A DNA stretch of 64,000 nt, from NCBI RefSeq assembly GCF_030445035.2, contig NC_080695.1:124001-188000 (forward strand), written 5' to 3'. Positions 48,366 to 61,450 of the stretch are shown piece by piece. A program made the position numbers and the translations under genes. This stretch comes from Dasypus novemcinctus (taxonomy: Eukaryota > Chordata > Mammalia > Cingulata > Dasypodidae). Positions within the stretch are counted from its first letter, which is position 1. Every line of letters starts with the position of its first letter. The notes under the pieces are model-generated. The model made no database searches. It worked only from the letters and a program-made list of their open reading frames with translations, and was not told the origin of the DNA.

Positions 48366-49799
48366 CTTAAAACAGTGCTTTATGATACAAAGGAAAATAT
48401 ACTCACAATTAATGAAAAGATAAGAAATCTTTGCAGAGAAATAAAAAATATGAAAAAGAATCAGAGGCTCTGTTCCATTAAAAGCAGTACCCTGTTTCCT
48501 TCTCTTTCTTCAATTGGGTTTTGCTCACTGCCTCCCTGTCCACAGCCTCGTTCCTCTGTTAATTTGCTCGGCTGCTCACCCCACACGGCCATCTAGAAAC
48601 AGCAGTTTTGGGTTTTCAGGTTCTGTTTTTACGTCGTGTTTAAACTGTCAATTGGCACAACCACGTTTTTAATGGTGGCTGTGATCACAGCGGGACTGGG
48701 AGATCCTGAAACCAGCCTCCCGCCTTGGAGCTGCTTGAGCTGCCTCTCGCGAGCCCCGTGGGAGGTGGTCTCGGCTGAGCCCAGCCCGCCCCAGCACCCA
48801 CCCCAGGTCCCCAGGGCCGGGGCCGCCCCGAGCATGAGGCCAGGTGGGCCTGGGGTCCGCTCTCCAGGGTGGTCTGAGCAGCACCCACCAGGCTCGGCGG
48901 GGCAGAGATGACCGCGGTGACGGAAACCCTCCCGTGTGGCCGCTCTGCGGGGGGCACGCCCTGTCGGTCTCTTACGGCCCCTCCGCCTGCACCAGTTAGG
49001 TGGTCCGCCTCCTGAGAGCCTGGAGTCTAGGGCTGACCCTGGGCGGGGGGGCGTGCAGCAAGCAGGGAAGGGCGAGGCTGGGGAGGCAGGGGGCGTTTCC
49101 ACAGTGTCTCTGCTCCCCACCAGCCCCTGAAGCCCCCAGCCCCTGCCAGGGCAGCTCTGCAGGCCGGGGGTGCACGGGGCACCAAGCCAGAGGTGGGGCG
49201 CGGGTCCCCTGACTGAAGCGGCCTCTCAGCAGCCCAGCCGGGGCCCGGCAGCCCCTCGGCTCCACCCGGGGACAACGTGCTGGGCCGGGGTCCCGAGGCA
49301 CTGGTGCGGGCAGGGCAGGGCGCTGGGTCCTCACACCCGCGCACGGCCAGCTGCACGGGGTGCCTGGGAGCAGGAGCCCCTCCCGGGAGCTCAGGTGCAG
49401 GCTCGGCCTCGGCGGCCCCTGGAGCCCTCAGGGTGGGCCCTGGGAGAGGACGCAGCCCCCCGCCCCCCATGGCCTCGTGCCCAGCCCGCCCTCTGCGTCC
49501 CGACGTGGTGTCCCCTGGGTCATTTGCTGGCGACTCGCCCCCTCTGCTCTCCCCCTCCTGCTCACCTGACCCGGCAGCCTGGGGGCGGCTTTGGGTTCAG
49601 GGGCAGCGGAAGCTTCTGGTCAGTGGAGAGGACCAGCCCCAGGCCCGAGGCCGCTCACGGCATCTCCACGACCCGCCCCGTCCCCAAGGGCCCTGGACAC
49701 GCTCAGATTGCCCTGCCCCTCCCGGTCCCCACTGGACCCCAGGTGGGTGCTGTCCCCATCCAGTTCCTGTGCTGCCCAGTCTCATAGGACCAGCTGTAG
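48366..49799. other. Intergenic, no gene recognised
   Basis: AT-rich for about 300 bases, then GC-rich. Overlapping frames on both strands show no family motif. No signal-peptide exon for the following pseudogene could be found. Confidence 0.45.
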
Positions 49800-49803
49800 G
49801 TGG

Positions 49804-49860
49804 CCTGGCTCACCTGGCTCACCTGGCTCACCTGGCTCACCTGGCTCACCTGGCTCTCCT
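49804..49860. repeat. 9-base tandem repeat CTGGCTCAC
   Basis: Six near-perfect copies, each containing an E-box core CACCTG across the unit boundary. It lies 80 bases before the first mastin pseudogene. Confidence 0.9.
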
Positions 49861-49942
49861 CACCTGGCCTGGCTCTGTCCAAACCAGCTCTGGGAAGATT
49901 GTGACCTGGGCCCCCTGACACCCCCTCAACCTGCTCCCCCAG

Positions 49943-50640
49943 ATCCCAGCCCAGGGCACGAGCTGGGGGACATCGTGGAGGGATGTGATATCTCTGTCGG
50001 GAAGTACCCCTGGTAGGTCAGCCTGAGATTTGATGAGCAAAGTTTCAGCAGTGGGAGCACGTGGGTGGGGCTCCCTCGTGCACCCCCAGTGAGTGCTGAC
50101 CACAACCCACTGTGTACAACCATCAGTGGCTTCCAACAGGGTCCCCCAGGCTGGGTGGGGTACGGGGTGGGCCAGCAGAGGGGCCGGGGTGGGGGGGCTG
50201 TGCATCTTTGAACCGAGCTGAGCTTGCTCGGGGCCCCATCCCCAAGGACTGGCCCCTCACCTGCTCGTGGGCCCCTGGCTCCCGGGCCCTGAGGGGTCCC
50301 CACTGCTGCACTGAGCTCGGGTCCCTGCCCCCAGCCAGCACCTCTGAGAAGTTTCTGGTCTCCCCCCACCAGGGAAGACTTGGAAGCTTGTGCCTTTAGG
50401 GTCCAGGTGGGCAGCTGAGGCTCTAGGAGCACGACTGGCTGAGGAGGGGGACTCAGGTCATCCGGCACCCCAAGGTCAATGCCAGCCTGTCTGCCGAGGG
50501 GGCGGGGGACGTCGCCTGCTGGAACCGGAGGCCCCCGTGGTGCTCTCGGGCCCGTCAGGCCGGTCGACCCCCCGCCTGCCTCGCTCAGGGTCTCCACCAG
50601 GAAGACGTGCTGGGGGACCGGCTAGGGGACGCTGGCCTTG
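49943..50640 (+). pseudogene. Mastin-like protease pseudogene 1
   Basis: An exon-3-like part (49943-50121) begins after CTGCTCCCCCAG and shows IVEG for IVGG, a stop at 50014-50016 (PW-stop-VSL, from CAG to TAG), a frameshift in the following loop and a conserved LTTTHC. Its donor is ATCAGT where the sister copies have GTGAGT. An exon-4-like part starts at 50375 (GGAAGACTTGGAAGCTTGTG, nearly identical to 46385 of the intact gene) and runs to about 50640, with frameshifts around Asp102. No signal-peptide exon, exon 5 or exon 6 was found. It is clearly dead. The intron between the two parts aligns with that of pseudogene 2. Confidence 0.85.
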
Positions 50641-52949
50641 GAAGTGAAGGCCAGGGGGGCACGGGCCATGAGGGAGGAGCGGGGGCACCAGGAACAGTTC
50701 ATCATCTCTGCGTCTTCTGGGGTGCCCTGTGGAGCAGGGCCAGGCTGGGGTGGCAGGTGGGCGCCTGGGGGCTCCGGGTCCCGCCCTCGAGGCAGAGGCG
50801 CCTGGGGGAGGAACTCCAGGCTAAGGCCCGAGGGCGGAGGCCGCTGGAGCCTCGGGGGCCAGGGAGGACGTGGCCCCCCAAGGCGCGATTCCCCTCCTGG
50901 CGCCCGTCTTGGGGCGTCCTGGGCCTTCCTTTCCCAGCACAGGTTTCCGAGGGGAGAACCCTCCGTCGTGCTGCTGCCGTGGGCCCCCGCGTCCCGGGGC
51001 CTGGCCGTGGGCCCTCCCCTCTGCTGAGGACCCTGCCCCGAGTGGGGCGCACGTCCTGGCCCCCGCGCCCCCCCGATTCTCCCCGCAGAGCCGCTCTCCT
51101 GGCCCTTCACCTGGGGAGGTGACGGTCCTGCCAGGACGGGGATGTCTGTGATGGCAGCTATCGCTGCGCCGTCCCCACCAACACCCCAGGCCCGCCTCTC
51201 CTGCTGCCCCCAGCCCAGGAGTTTGGGGTTCGCCGGCCCCGTGGCTGGAGGTGAGTGGAGGTTGCCGCAGCCCTGCCCAAGGACCTCCTGCCCCTGGCCT
51301 CGTCCTTTCCCTGCCCTTCCTGGGGGCTCCGGGGCTGGGGTCTCTCCCAAGAGCGCTGGGCAGGGCCCACAACCCCCACTCTCCACTCCCCTTGAATCTC
51401 GTTAAACCGTGTACCAAGCAGCCCCCTCCTGGTTGTGTGTGCTTGTCGGCAGGGGGGGCTGCTCTTGGGGGTCCAGGCGCTGCCCCTCGGGCGGGGCAGG
51501 ATGGGGGGAGGTGCCCGGGCCCACGTCCCCTGCCTGCAGGTGTCCCCGCCACGCGCTGGCGCTCCCCCCCCCCCTTCTCTCGCCCCTTCTCTTGAGCACG
51601 CCGGCCTTGGGGGCACGGAGCTGACAGAGCTGTGGCTTCGTGGGGTCCTGGGGGGACATGTCCAGACAGCTCTGGGGAGTGGGGTCCCACTGGCGGGGGT
51701 GCACCCTGAACAGAGGGGCCAGGAGCAGACCCGGCGGGGGCTGGCCTGGTGTTTAGCCGAGGTGGGGGGCGGGTCTCCAGGGCCGGGCCACGGCCAGTGT
51801 GGCGGGTTCTTCGGGACCCCGTGTGACGGCGACACAGGGGGTGGGGCGTGAGGGGGCGGCGTCCTGGGTCCTGAGCCTGACCTGTCTGTGGGGGCCCCCC
51901 TCCCCCGTCATGGCTCAGGACCCCCGGGGGCCTGGCTGTACCTGGTGCCTCTGGAACGCGCTCAGGTGTCGGCTCTGGGGCCGCAGCACCTGCTCCTGGG
52001 TGGGCAGCCACCGGGGTCCCCTTCCTCCCAGGGGCCCCCACATGCCCACTTTGGGGGTGCTGGGATCCCTGGGAGTCGCTCAAGGCTGGGGTTCCTCCAG
52101 AGGTCTCCAGCTGCTTGGGGCTCAGACCCAGCAGATAGACGGGAGGGGCCAGCTCAGGCTCCCCAATCCCCCAGCCCCTGCCGGGGCCCCTGCCTCCATT
52201 TCCTGGTGGCCCTGCCGTGGGCCCAGGACCCTCAGACAAACCCCGCCTGCGGGTCTGCCGGGCTCATTCTCTGTCGAGGTCAAGACCCCTTTGCTGACAT
52301 CCCCTCCTGGGCCCTGCCCGCTCCCACCTCCCGTGGTATCTCAGGGGCCTCCTGCTGGGTGGACACAGCCAGGCCGGCTGCAAGGAGAGGGGCTGGGGGA
52401 GGAGGGGGCGTGTCTGCAGGCCCCCCTCCACGGGCGTCTCTAAGGGACACCAGTTCCCGGCACAGCCTGGCCTTGGGGTGGGGGGTGCACTGAAGAATCG
52501 ACTGAGAGGAAAAGGCCCCTGTGTCACCTCCCGGGGCGGCGTGGCTCCTCAGCTCAGCTCTGCGGAGGTGCAGGGGTGCGGCCCGCAGGTTGCTCGAGCC
52601 CCCGCCGCCTGTGGGTCCAGCTCAGCCCCTCTCCACGCCCCGAGCCCAGAGGGCACGGGAGGGGATGCGGCAGCAGAGCGTGGGCTCCAGGAGGGACCAG
52701 CGCGTGTCTGAGGGGAGGGCGGCGGGGGTCCCGCGGCCCCCTGGGGGAGCGGCAACGGGTGCACAGGTGGGTGGGGAGCCCGACACCCCCACCCCGGGGC
52801 CCAGGAAGGCGTCTCGGGGAAGGAGGCTCCGTGAAAGCCGCCGCTGCTCCTGACACTGGCGCTGCTGCAGCCACGTCCAGCGGGAAGTGTGACCTTCTGC
52901 GCAAGGCCGCAGCGTCTCCCGCTGACCTGGGGTCTGCAAGAGATATTCT
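50641..52949. other. GC-rich intergenic DNA, no gene recognised
   Basis: Very long frames on both strands (up to 472 codons on the minus strand) overlap and are Pro/Gly/Arg-rich without domains, as expected from composition. The missing exons 5 and 6 of pseudogene 1 were looked for here without success. Confidence 0.5.
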
Positions 52950-53930
52950 CACGTGCAGTACAATCCCGCCACGCGCAATTCCTGCAGCCCCTTGGGTAGT
53001 CCTGCTCTCGGAGACCGTGGAAACAGTGTCCCTTCACTGGGTTTTCTCCTTTTTGCAGCTGGCATATAGAAACACAACAGAATTTCATGTATTAATCTCA
53101 CATCTCACAATCTTAACTCTCATTTCCAATCACTGGAATGTAGCTTATTTCTATATAAATAAGCACATCACATGTAAGTGATGACGGTTTTATTTTCTCC
53201 TTTCCAAACCTTATCCCTTTGATTTCTTTTTTAAAAATAACACCCATGAGAACTTCCAACACAATGTTAAATTGAAGTGGGGACAGTATTCCTTCTTGGC
53301 TTGTTTTTTCTTTAAATTTTATTTGTGGAAAAATGCTTCTAAGGACTGTCCATTTAAGATCATGCTTCCTCTAGGTTTTATTTCTATAGCTATGCTTTAC
53401 CTTATCTACGAGGGAAATTCCTTCTAGAGTTCTTTACCGAGAGGTTTATTAAGCTTTTGCTTGACGGATCGACATCGGGTTGTAGCAGATGACCGTGTGT
53501 CTTCCGTGTTGGCGTGTCCCCGTGGTGAGTGGCACTTAGGGATTTTCTAGATAAACCCGCTTGCCTTCCTGCGCTGCCCCAACCGGGTCCGAGGTGCTGC
53601 CCCTTCTCCCCGCGAGCGGGCGCGGCCTGCTCCTCTCCGCGGTGGATGCTCACCTGTGCGTCGTCCCTCCTTGTGAAGATTCAGGCCCAGCGCTGGCACC
53701 TGCGTCCTGGTGACCTCTTAGAACAGGACATGGCAAGGTCCTCTTTCCCTGCTTTGGAAGAGTGTAAAACTGGACCACTCGATTGCTTGGGATTTCGCTA
53801 GAACTCACATTTAAAATGACCTGTGCCTGGAGTTTTTTGCTGTTGCTGTAAGACTTTTTTTTCATGGTCCTGTTTCTCATAATTACTTTCTGAAAGAGTT
53901 GCTTCCATGACTCTTCTGTGGGGTCAGGTC
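52950..53930 (-). mobile_element. Old L1 fragment (ORF2 reverse transcriptase region), disrupted
   Basis: On the plus strand the text resembles the antisense of L1 RT and its linker, as in 38500-39200. Examples are GTTAAATTGAAGTGGGGACAG (compare GAACAACAGTGGTGACAG at 38558) and GCCTGGAGTTTTTTGCTG (compare CTGGGCTTTTCATTTTGG). Parts such as 53540-53700 are GC-rich and unaligned. Confidence 0.55.
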
Positions 53931-54089
53931 TATCGAGGATCACTTACAGCCAGTAAAACACACGTGTGCTACTGGCTCTACCAGCTCTGCCGAGTGCGCG
54001 TGGCCGGGCACCCACTGCTGCGGTCAAGACCAGAACAACTGCCTCCCCCTCAGCCGCCTCCACCCCGCTCTCAGCCCCCCCAGCCCCGG

Positions 54090-54930
54090 GCACCCGTGCT
54101 CTTCTGTTCCTCTTGTTTCACCCTTTCCAGGAGGCCATGTAAGTAGAATCCCGTGGACACAGTCTTCGGAATCTGGTTCTTCACCTGCCACCTGAATCGG
54201 ATGTCCATTGCTTTCTGTCGCATTGATGCACTACAGTTAGTTTCCCTGCTTTTCTTTTTCCAGCTGATTTTTTAAACCTGAATTTATCTGTTGAAGGTAA
54301 GTTTGTGTTAAGTTTTGGGTGATGATGCATAAAGCCAATATAAATATTTGCACCCAGGTTTTTGTGTGGATGTAAGTTTCCATCTCTCACGTGTGTGGAC
54401 AGTGGATACCCAGGCGGCGCTTGCTGTGTCAGCTTTAAGAAATGCCACTCCAGGGGCTGCACGTTCATGAATAACGATGCGAACATTTTTCTTGTGCTTA
54501 TCTGCCACCCTCATGCTTCTTTTGTAAAATGTCTGTTCACATCTCTTACCCAAATTTTTATTGGGTAGTTTTCTCATGATGGAGTTGGAGAGTTCTTTAT
54601 AGATTAGGAACACACGTATTCTAGGTTCAGAGATCATCTCCCTATTTTTGGACTGTTAAGTTTTAAATTTTGCTCAATTTACCAAAAAATTATTTCCATG
54701 AACCCTGCTAACTTGTGGCTAGCATTTGCCTATAAGATGTTTTCCCCCCTCCTTTTACTTTCAACTCCTGCTTCTCTCTTGTGAACAGCATATATCTGGA
54801 TTTGTTTTGTACCCACCTTCAATATTTGCCTTTTAACTAATGAGTTTATTGGCTTTGTATTTATCACAATTATTGACATACACTGGTTTCCACCACCTTA
54901 ATTTACTGCAGTACTTGGTTCAGCCACTCT
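54090..54930 (-). mobile_element. Old L1 fragment (ORF2 3' end region)
   Basis: The plus-strand stretch AGGTTTTTGTGTGGATGTAAG (54356) and its surroundings match the well-known antisense text of old mammalian L1 ORF2 3' ends. Strongly mutated, with no ORF. Confidence 0.6.
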
Positions 54931-57900
54931 TATGGTTCTTTTCCTGCCTTACCGTTCCAGAACTGCTCTCTCTCCAACCTCAGTAAGAGAAGAGGCCGTG
55001 GGCTCCTCACATCTGCCCTGCACTTCCCTCCTGCTGATACCATCTGGACTGTTAACCTGGTGATGGCCGGTAGATTATCTCTTTTCTTGGGGGTTATCTG
55101 GCCTCAAAGGTAAGAGCAACCTTTACCCAGATAACCCATCTCCTTTACTGAACGCCTCTTGCAGCATCTTGGTGTTTATCTCCCGTTTACTCGAGCGCTT
55201 TATCTAAACTGCTTCAGAGGGCACGAGGGCTGGTGACCTGGTGTGCCTGGTGACACCACCAGGCTCATCCTTGATCGCTTCCCTGGAGAGAATGTGCTGG
55301 GGTCCGAGTCGTTCTCCATGACCACTCTAAATTATTGCTCCACTGTGTGTTTCTATCTATTGTCGCTGTTGAAAAATCGGTGCAATTCAATCTTGCTTCT
55401 TCCAATGATCTGGGGTTTCTCAAAAGGCTGGATGGAGACAGGCTCCAGCCCTGGCCCCGCACAGCTCACCTCACTGGCCTCACCAATCCCGGCCGTGCGA
55501 GCCCGTCTGCACTTCACACGTCGATATCGCGGTCATCGTGGGTTTTTAGAAATCCCGCGCCCGCGGGTTACTTGCCCTGGTCGCCGAGGGTTGGGGCTTC
55601 CCCGGAACGCACGCCTGCCTCGGGGCCCCCGGCCTCGCCCAGCCCCGGCCCTGCCACCGAGCGTGAACCCGCGTTAGTCTCGCTCACGAGTGGACCCCGG
55701 GCGGGGAGGGGCCTTGGGAGGCAGGAGGAGGCAGTGCCCGTGGCGGGTGCTGGTGCCGTGCGTGTCCCCGGCGGGCGGCGGGAGCGCGTCCTGGGCAGAG
55801 CTGGCCGCTGCTGAGGCTGGAGCCGCCCCCCCTGCCGGCACCTGCCACCGCTGGCGTCCCCGGGGCGCACCTGTGCGCGGAGGCCGGGACCCGAGGCAGG
55901 CGGGTGAGCGGGTCCCAGGCCCCGGGTGCTCTTTTCGCAGAGGAAGGACACGGGTCACGGTGGTCAGCAGAGAGCCGGGGGAGTGGGCTCCACCATGATA
56001 GGAGGGAGGGGGGCGCGTGTCTGGTTTGGGTGCCACGTGGGGGGTCTCCAGGGGAGTTCTGCGCTGGCTCTTGGCGACGGGGTGACATGTCTAGAATGGG
56101 GGACGGGGCTGGCTCCACACAGGACGAGCGCTGCCTGCGTGGGGGGTGGGCACGTTCGCGGGAGGGGCGTGGCAGCCACCACGGGCCTGAGCTGTGTCCC
56201 CGCAGGGTTCCCACCTGAGGCCATCGAGGAGGCTCTGCAGAAGGAGGGGCGAGCTCGCTGGTGGAGCAGCACCCGGAACCCACCCCCGCCCCCCCTGCTC
56301 ACGGGAACACGCTGAAGGGTCCCGGGCACCGCGTCGCTCTCGCCGATTGTCAAGGATAAGGAGGCAGATCCCCCAGCGCTGGCGACGGGCGCCGGCGCTG
56401 ATCGTGCGGTGGCGTGCGGTGGAGGTGGCCGCGGCTCCTCTGTGCGCCGGGCAGCACTGAGCGGTCAGCGGTGGTCCCTCCACCCGCGGGCGGGGGCTAT
56501 GGACCACCGACCGGGGAGGCTCGAGTGACTCACGTTTTAAGCCTGGAAAGAGGCTGACAGCTCCTCAGCCTGGGACAGGGGTCGGGAGCTGCCCTGTGTG
56601 CACCACGACCAGCGACCAGCGCCGCCTCCACAGGAAGAGGCGGGACCAGCGAGACGGTGTGGTGGGGAGGGGAGCTCGGGTGCCACACGGGGGGGCGCCT
56701 GGGAGGCCTGCAGGGCACCACCACATGCCACCCACGCGTTGTCCACGTGCCACCCACGTTCTGCATTAGGAACACTCTCAAGTGGTGGAAGGACAGGGCA
56801 CGGGGTCAGGAGGCGCAGGCTCACAGCAAGGCACACGGAGCACAGGGGCAGGCTCGGCCGGGCAGGGGACGGCCAGGTGCAGCTGGCCTGTGTGGGCCCT
56901 GAGATGCTCCATTGCCGGGGCAGGAGAGCAGGACGCCAGGACGCCGGCCAGCTGCCGCCAGCCCCCGGCAGCCGGGGACGTGCCGCGGGTGGGACTGGCT
57001 GCCGGAGCTCAGAGGCCCTGGGGCGACGCTCCCCCTCCCCTCCCCACTCTGTCTCTTTCCCCCATTATTCCTTCCTGTCTCTCTTTTTTCTTTCATCCCC
57101 TCCTCCAATTCTTACTTTTTTCTTCAAAGGGAAAACCTTTTTCACACTTGCACAAAACGCGAAGCTGTAGCTGAAGGACCACGGGGCGAGCTGGGGCCGC
57201 GTGGGTGCTCCTGCTTCTTTCCGTGGAAAGGATTCTGTGGGCCTTTCCTCGTTCCTACCCCACCCTGAACTGAAGGCAGGGGTCCGCATCCCTTCTGGGG
57301 TGCGCAGCCCTGGAGCGCTCCCTCCCGCCTCCCTCCGCCATCTTGCCTGTCAGGGGGTGGCAAGGACGGTGGGAGACAGGGGCCTGGGCCCCCAAGAGAG
57401 CTTCTCAGAGGAATCTGGTCTGAGAACCCCATTCCCTGGTTTGCCTTTGGGGCTCCCCAAGGGTCAAGGAGGGGCGGGCAGTGGAGGATGGGCTGGGGGC
57501 TCCCGTGCCAGCGGCCCTGCTGGGTGGGGTGGGCAGGGGGCCCAGGTGGTGTCGGGGACAGAGGCCCTGGGACCCGGGCACTGCGGCCTGCAGTCTTAGG
57601 GGTCCCCACGGGGAGCCTCGTAGGTGGGCGGCGGGTGGGGGGCCGGGGGCTATGGGCCAGCCTCCCCCCATGGCCCCTCAGTCAGGGGCTGTGCCAGGAC
57701 CCGGCCTGCGAGGAGCACCCCCGCCCGGTCTCCCCCCATCTCGGCCGCATCAGCCTCCCCCAGGGAACGGCTCCTTGGCTCGGCGGTGAGGCAACAGGGC
57801 TGGGGTTTGGGGGTGCGGCTTGAGCAACTGCCTCCCCTCCTGGTCTGAAAGCTTCGTCTGGTAACCCTGGACCCTGAGCCGGGCAGAGGCACCATGGCGG

Positions 57901-58639
57901 GCCCTTGGGGGCAGGACCCCCAGATTCCGGGGCCAGGGAGACCCCGTTCCTCACTTGCTCTTGGGAGAGCAGGCGCGGCACTGCCTGGGCACCCCAGCAG
58001 CTGGAGATCAGGCTCCATCCTAGGGGACGACAGACGCCTGTCACGGGCCAGCGCCCTTCAGGCGTGTCTGCACCCGGCCTCTGGGGGCCGGGGTTTCCCA
58101 GGCCCCTGAGTCCTGAATCTGACAGCTTGGGCCCCCGTGGATGGCTACCCTCCCCCCGCCCGACATGCCCAGGACGGATGCCCATGCTCGCTGGTCAGTG
58201 TCCAGGGCAGGACGGCCGTTGCCCAGGAGCAGGGCACGGTCACCTCCTCCCTGTCCCCGCCCTGCCCCCCATGGCCTCACCTCCCGCCTCCTGCCACCTC
58301 TCCTAGTGCTCTTTAGTGTGGGGCTCCGGGGGTCCTGGCCTTTTAGTGGCTTCTCCAGAGGTTCCAGCGCTCATGGAAACACTGTCCCTCCTCCTCTGGC
58401 TCGCCCTGCCCCTCTGCACACGTGCGGTCACCCCTGCCTCTCCGTCCTGTCCCACCGTCTTTTCCTTTATCTTCATGTCATGTCTCAATTCCTGCAGCTT
58501 GGAACCTGGGAGGGTTGACCTGTCATCTTTGTTCTCTTCTTTCAAAGTTGCTGTGGCTATTCTATGTCCATTGCAATCCCGTGCACGTTAAATCACCCCG
58601 CCAGTATCTCCAAAAAGGCTGGAGGAGATGTTGATCAGG
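54931..58639. other. Intergenic, no gene recognised
   Basis: Mostly GC-rich. A CT-rich tract lies at 57050-57125. No protease exon, RNA gene or known repeat could be assigned. The long frames overlap on both strands and carry no motif. Confidence 0.45.
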
Positions 58640-59230
58640 ATTGCAGTTGAATGTAAAGACCATTTTGGGGAAAACTGACGTCTTCTCCACATGGCGTTCT
58701 CGGGCCCGCGAGCAAGGCACATCTCTCCATTTACTTAGGCCGCTAACTATTCCCCAGTTATTTTCTTGTTCTCATCTGCACATCTTTTACCAGATTGATC
58801 ACCAAGATCTCGTACTTTCCATGCTGCTGCAAGTGCTGTAACCTGTTATGTCAGGTCCACTCCTGATCGTTGCTGGTATGTAGAAGTCCAGACACCTCGA
58901 GCCACGCAGCACTGCTAAGTCACTTATTAGTTCTGGTAGCTCTTTGTTAGGCTTCATCAGGTTTCCTACGTAGATGACGCACCAGATGCCTTCATCTCTT
59001 TTTAAAATCTCACTGCACCGGTTAGAAAATTCAGTGCCATGTTGAGCAGAAGCAATGAGAGTGAATGTCATGCCTTGCTCTGGATTTTAGAGGAGAGCCA
59101 CCGGTCTTTCACAGTTAGTTACCACGTTAGCCGGTGTCCTTTACCAGTCGAGGGAGCGGCCTTCTCTTCCTGGTTTGCTGGGGTTTTTAAAGTCACTACG
59201 TTACGGGATTATGCTAAGTCCTTCGCCAAG
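58640..59230 (-). mobile_element. Old L1 fragment (ORF2 reverse transcriptase region)
   Basis: The stretch ATTCAGTGCCATGTTGAGCAGAAG (59026) with the following GAGAGTGAATGTCATGCCTTG corresponds to the antisense of the L1 RT palm, like GCACTATATTGAACAACAGTGG at 38549. Ends are uncertain. Confidence 0.6.
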
Positions 59231-60660
59231 CGCCTGTGTGTGCTGGGACGCGCGTCTGGCACGCAGCGGGCAGTTGAAACCCGCCTTGGCTGCCACTTCC
59301 TGCGTGCACAGAGCACCGGCGCCGGCTGGAGGCGGGCAGGCTTCCAGGCCTTTCTTTAGGACCCATGGCCCTGTGCGGGCTTATACCTCGGTGCCTGCGG
59401 GTGGCCTCCCGGGTCCTGGGAAAGGGTCAGAGCTTCCCAGAGCCCCTGTGGACACCTCGTGCCAGGGCTGGTTTTCCTTTTACACTTTCCGCTTAGCCTA
59501 TCATCAACCTGTGCGCAAGTCGAGTTGCCCGCGCACTGAGCGTCTGCGCCTCTTGGGGCCGTCCTCCCGGGCTTCGTGACCCCTGCAGGTGAGCTCGTTA
59601 GAGGCGGGTGGGCACACGGCAGTCACAAGGTGAGGCCCCCGTCATCGAGTCCTGAAGGCCCCACTCTGAAGCTGGTGACAGGAGAGGGGTCCTGCTGTCC
59701 CCACCGCGGGCGTGGCCAGGGCCTCAGCGCGGCGCAGCTCACGGCTCCGCCAGCCTCCGCCTGCGCACAGCGCCACGTTCAGGGGTGGGTCGTGGCAGCA
59801 GCCCCCTCCCGGGACCGTGAACCGTGCTGCTTCCTGGGTGCTGAAATCAGTACCATGCGACAGCAGCGCTGGGCTGGGTCTGAGGCGCGCAGGAGGCCGT
59901 GCTTTGTCCCTGGAACACCGCGGCGCTGCGGGCTGCCCCCGGTGGGCCTCGGGCTCGGCTTCCCGTCACGGGGCGATGCCCGGGAGGCGTCTCCCCCTGT
60001 CTCCCCAGTTTCCAGCTCTGGCCGCCCCCAAGGCTCCCTCCGTGGCTCCCGCTCTGGGCCTTTCAGAAGCTGGATGAAGCCGCGCCCTGACTCCACTGCC
60101 CACCCCTCCCTGAGCCCCCACCCAAGGCCCTGGTGACGGGGGTTCTCCCCACAAGAATGGGTTCAGATCAGCTCGTGTTTTTCTGGGGTTCAGAGCTCCG
60201 AGCCACTGCACCCTGCCCCAGCCTGTCCATCATAGCTGTCCACGGGGTGCCCTGGCCTCACGGGGCCCTGCCCCAGCGACACGTGGTCAGAGATGCCCTG
60301 GGGTACGGGTGACTCTGGCCCAGGCACAGGACGGGGCTCAGAAGACCCTTGTCATTGTCTGGGAGACCCCCCTGAACCGACTCCCCCCCATTTTGGGGGT
60401 CTAGGGAGGGGGCGGAGCCTCTCCCCTTCTTTGGAGTGTGGGTGTGGTCACATGACAAGGGACCCGCCCCTGGATATCCGTGCTCAGGGCCTGGGCCACT
60501 GCAGCTCCGCTGGCTGGGGCGGACACCGCGATGTACGACTGCCCCGCCACGGGGGTGGGCCCCGCTTCCCTGCTCCCGAGGTGACGGGTGCCCTGAGGAG
60601 CAGGTGAGCCGGGACATGCAGGTCAGGGTGGGGGCTCCTGCGGTCACCCCTCGGGCTGAA
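59231..60660. other. Intergenic, no gene recognised
   Basis: GC-rich DNA. A CACATGAC E-box-like site is at 60449. Frames on both strands are uninformative. Confidence 0.45.
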
Positions 60661-60890
60661 GTGTGGTTTGCTGGCCTGGCGGGGGAGCAGCCGCGGCAGG
60701 CCAAGCCGCTGCCCCCATAATAGGGTGGCTGGTCGGACTCACCGCCACCCCTGAAGGGAGCTCGGCATGGGCGCAGAGTGCCCTCGGGTCTCCCCTTCTC
60801 GGCAGCCATGCTTCCGCGGCCGCCCCTCCTCCCAGATGGCGCCACACGATGCCTGTGGGGCGGCACCCTTCTTCTTCTTTCTCCCTGCGC

Positions 60891-61293
60891 AGGCGCAGGG
60901 CGGAAAATTCCAGTCTGCCCTTTTCCCCTCCCCCGACAGCAGCAACAGCCAGGCGTGGGCGGAAAAATCCAGTCTGCCCTTTTCCCTCCCCCAGACAGCA
61001 GCAACAGCCAGGCGTGGGCGGGAAACTCAAGTCTGCCCTCCACCCCAGCAACAGCAGCCACCAATCCCTAAACCCTGCCCCTTCCCCCAGCAACAGCGAC
61101 AGCCAATCCCTAACCACCACCCCTCCCCCGTCCAGTACGGCCCACTGACCTTTCGCCGGCAACCAATCAGAACAGGGCGTGGCTTCGACCAATCAGCCTT
61201 CCCCAGCCCCTATAAAACTGTTGCCTCTCCCTCACTAAAGTGGACTTGCGTGTTTACCTTGTCTCCGCGGTAGTTCTTCTGCCGTGCGCCCTC
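60891..61293 (+). promoter_or_regulatory. Promoter or LTR-like segment with tandem repeats, CCAAT boxes and TATA box
   Basis: Two to three 59-60-base direct repeats start at 60891, 60951 and 61010, each with a GGCGGAAAA/GGCGGGAAA core. CCAAT boxes follow at about 61060, 61103, 61163 and 61189, and TATAAAA is at 61211-61217. A transcription start near 61240 is inferred. The compact order of repeated enhancer, CCAAT boxes, TATA and a GC-rich leader looks like a retroviral LTR, but TG..CA ends and a target duplication were not proven. A plain promoter is the alternative. Confidence 0.5.
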
Positions 61294-61450
61294 CAGTCCT
61301 GAGAGCCCCCTACAAGGGCCTGGCCTCCCTTGTCCCCAGTTCGTCGCCTGCTTCTCCAGGCGACCCCTTCATCGCCGGCTTCGCCGGGCGACCCCGTCAG
61401 CCGAACCGCGCAACCCCTTGTGAGACCGATCCCTCGTCTGCTGCCGGACC

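Noticed and set aside
51800-51850. Possible exon 6 of mastin pseudogene 1 (text GACGGCGACACAGGGGG)
   Set aside because: It resembles a GDxGG motif for only a few codons; the residues around it do not align with mastin exon 6 and there is no acceptor of the family type.
50821-52239. 472-codon open frame on the minus strand
   Set aside because: It is Pro/Gly/Arg-rich with no domain, overlaps other long frames on both strands and lies in very GC-rich DNA where stops are rare. No promoter or splice logic supports it.
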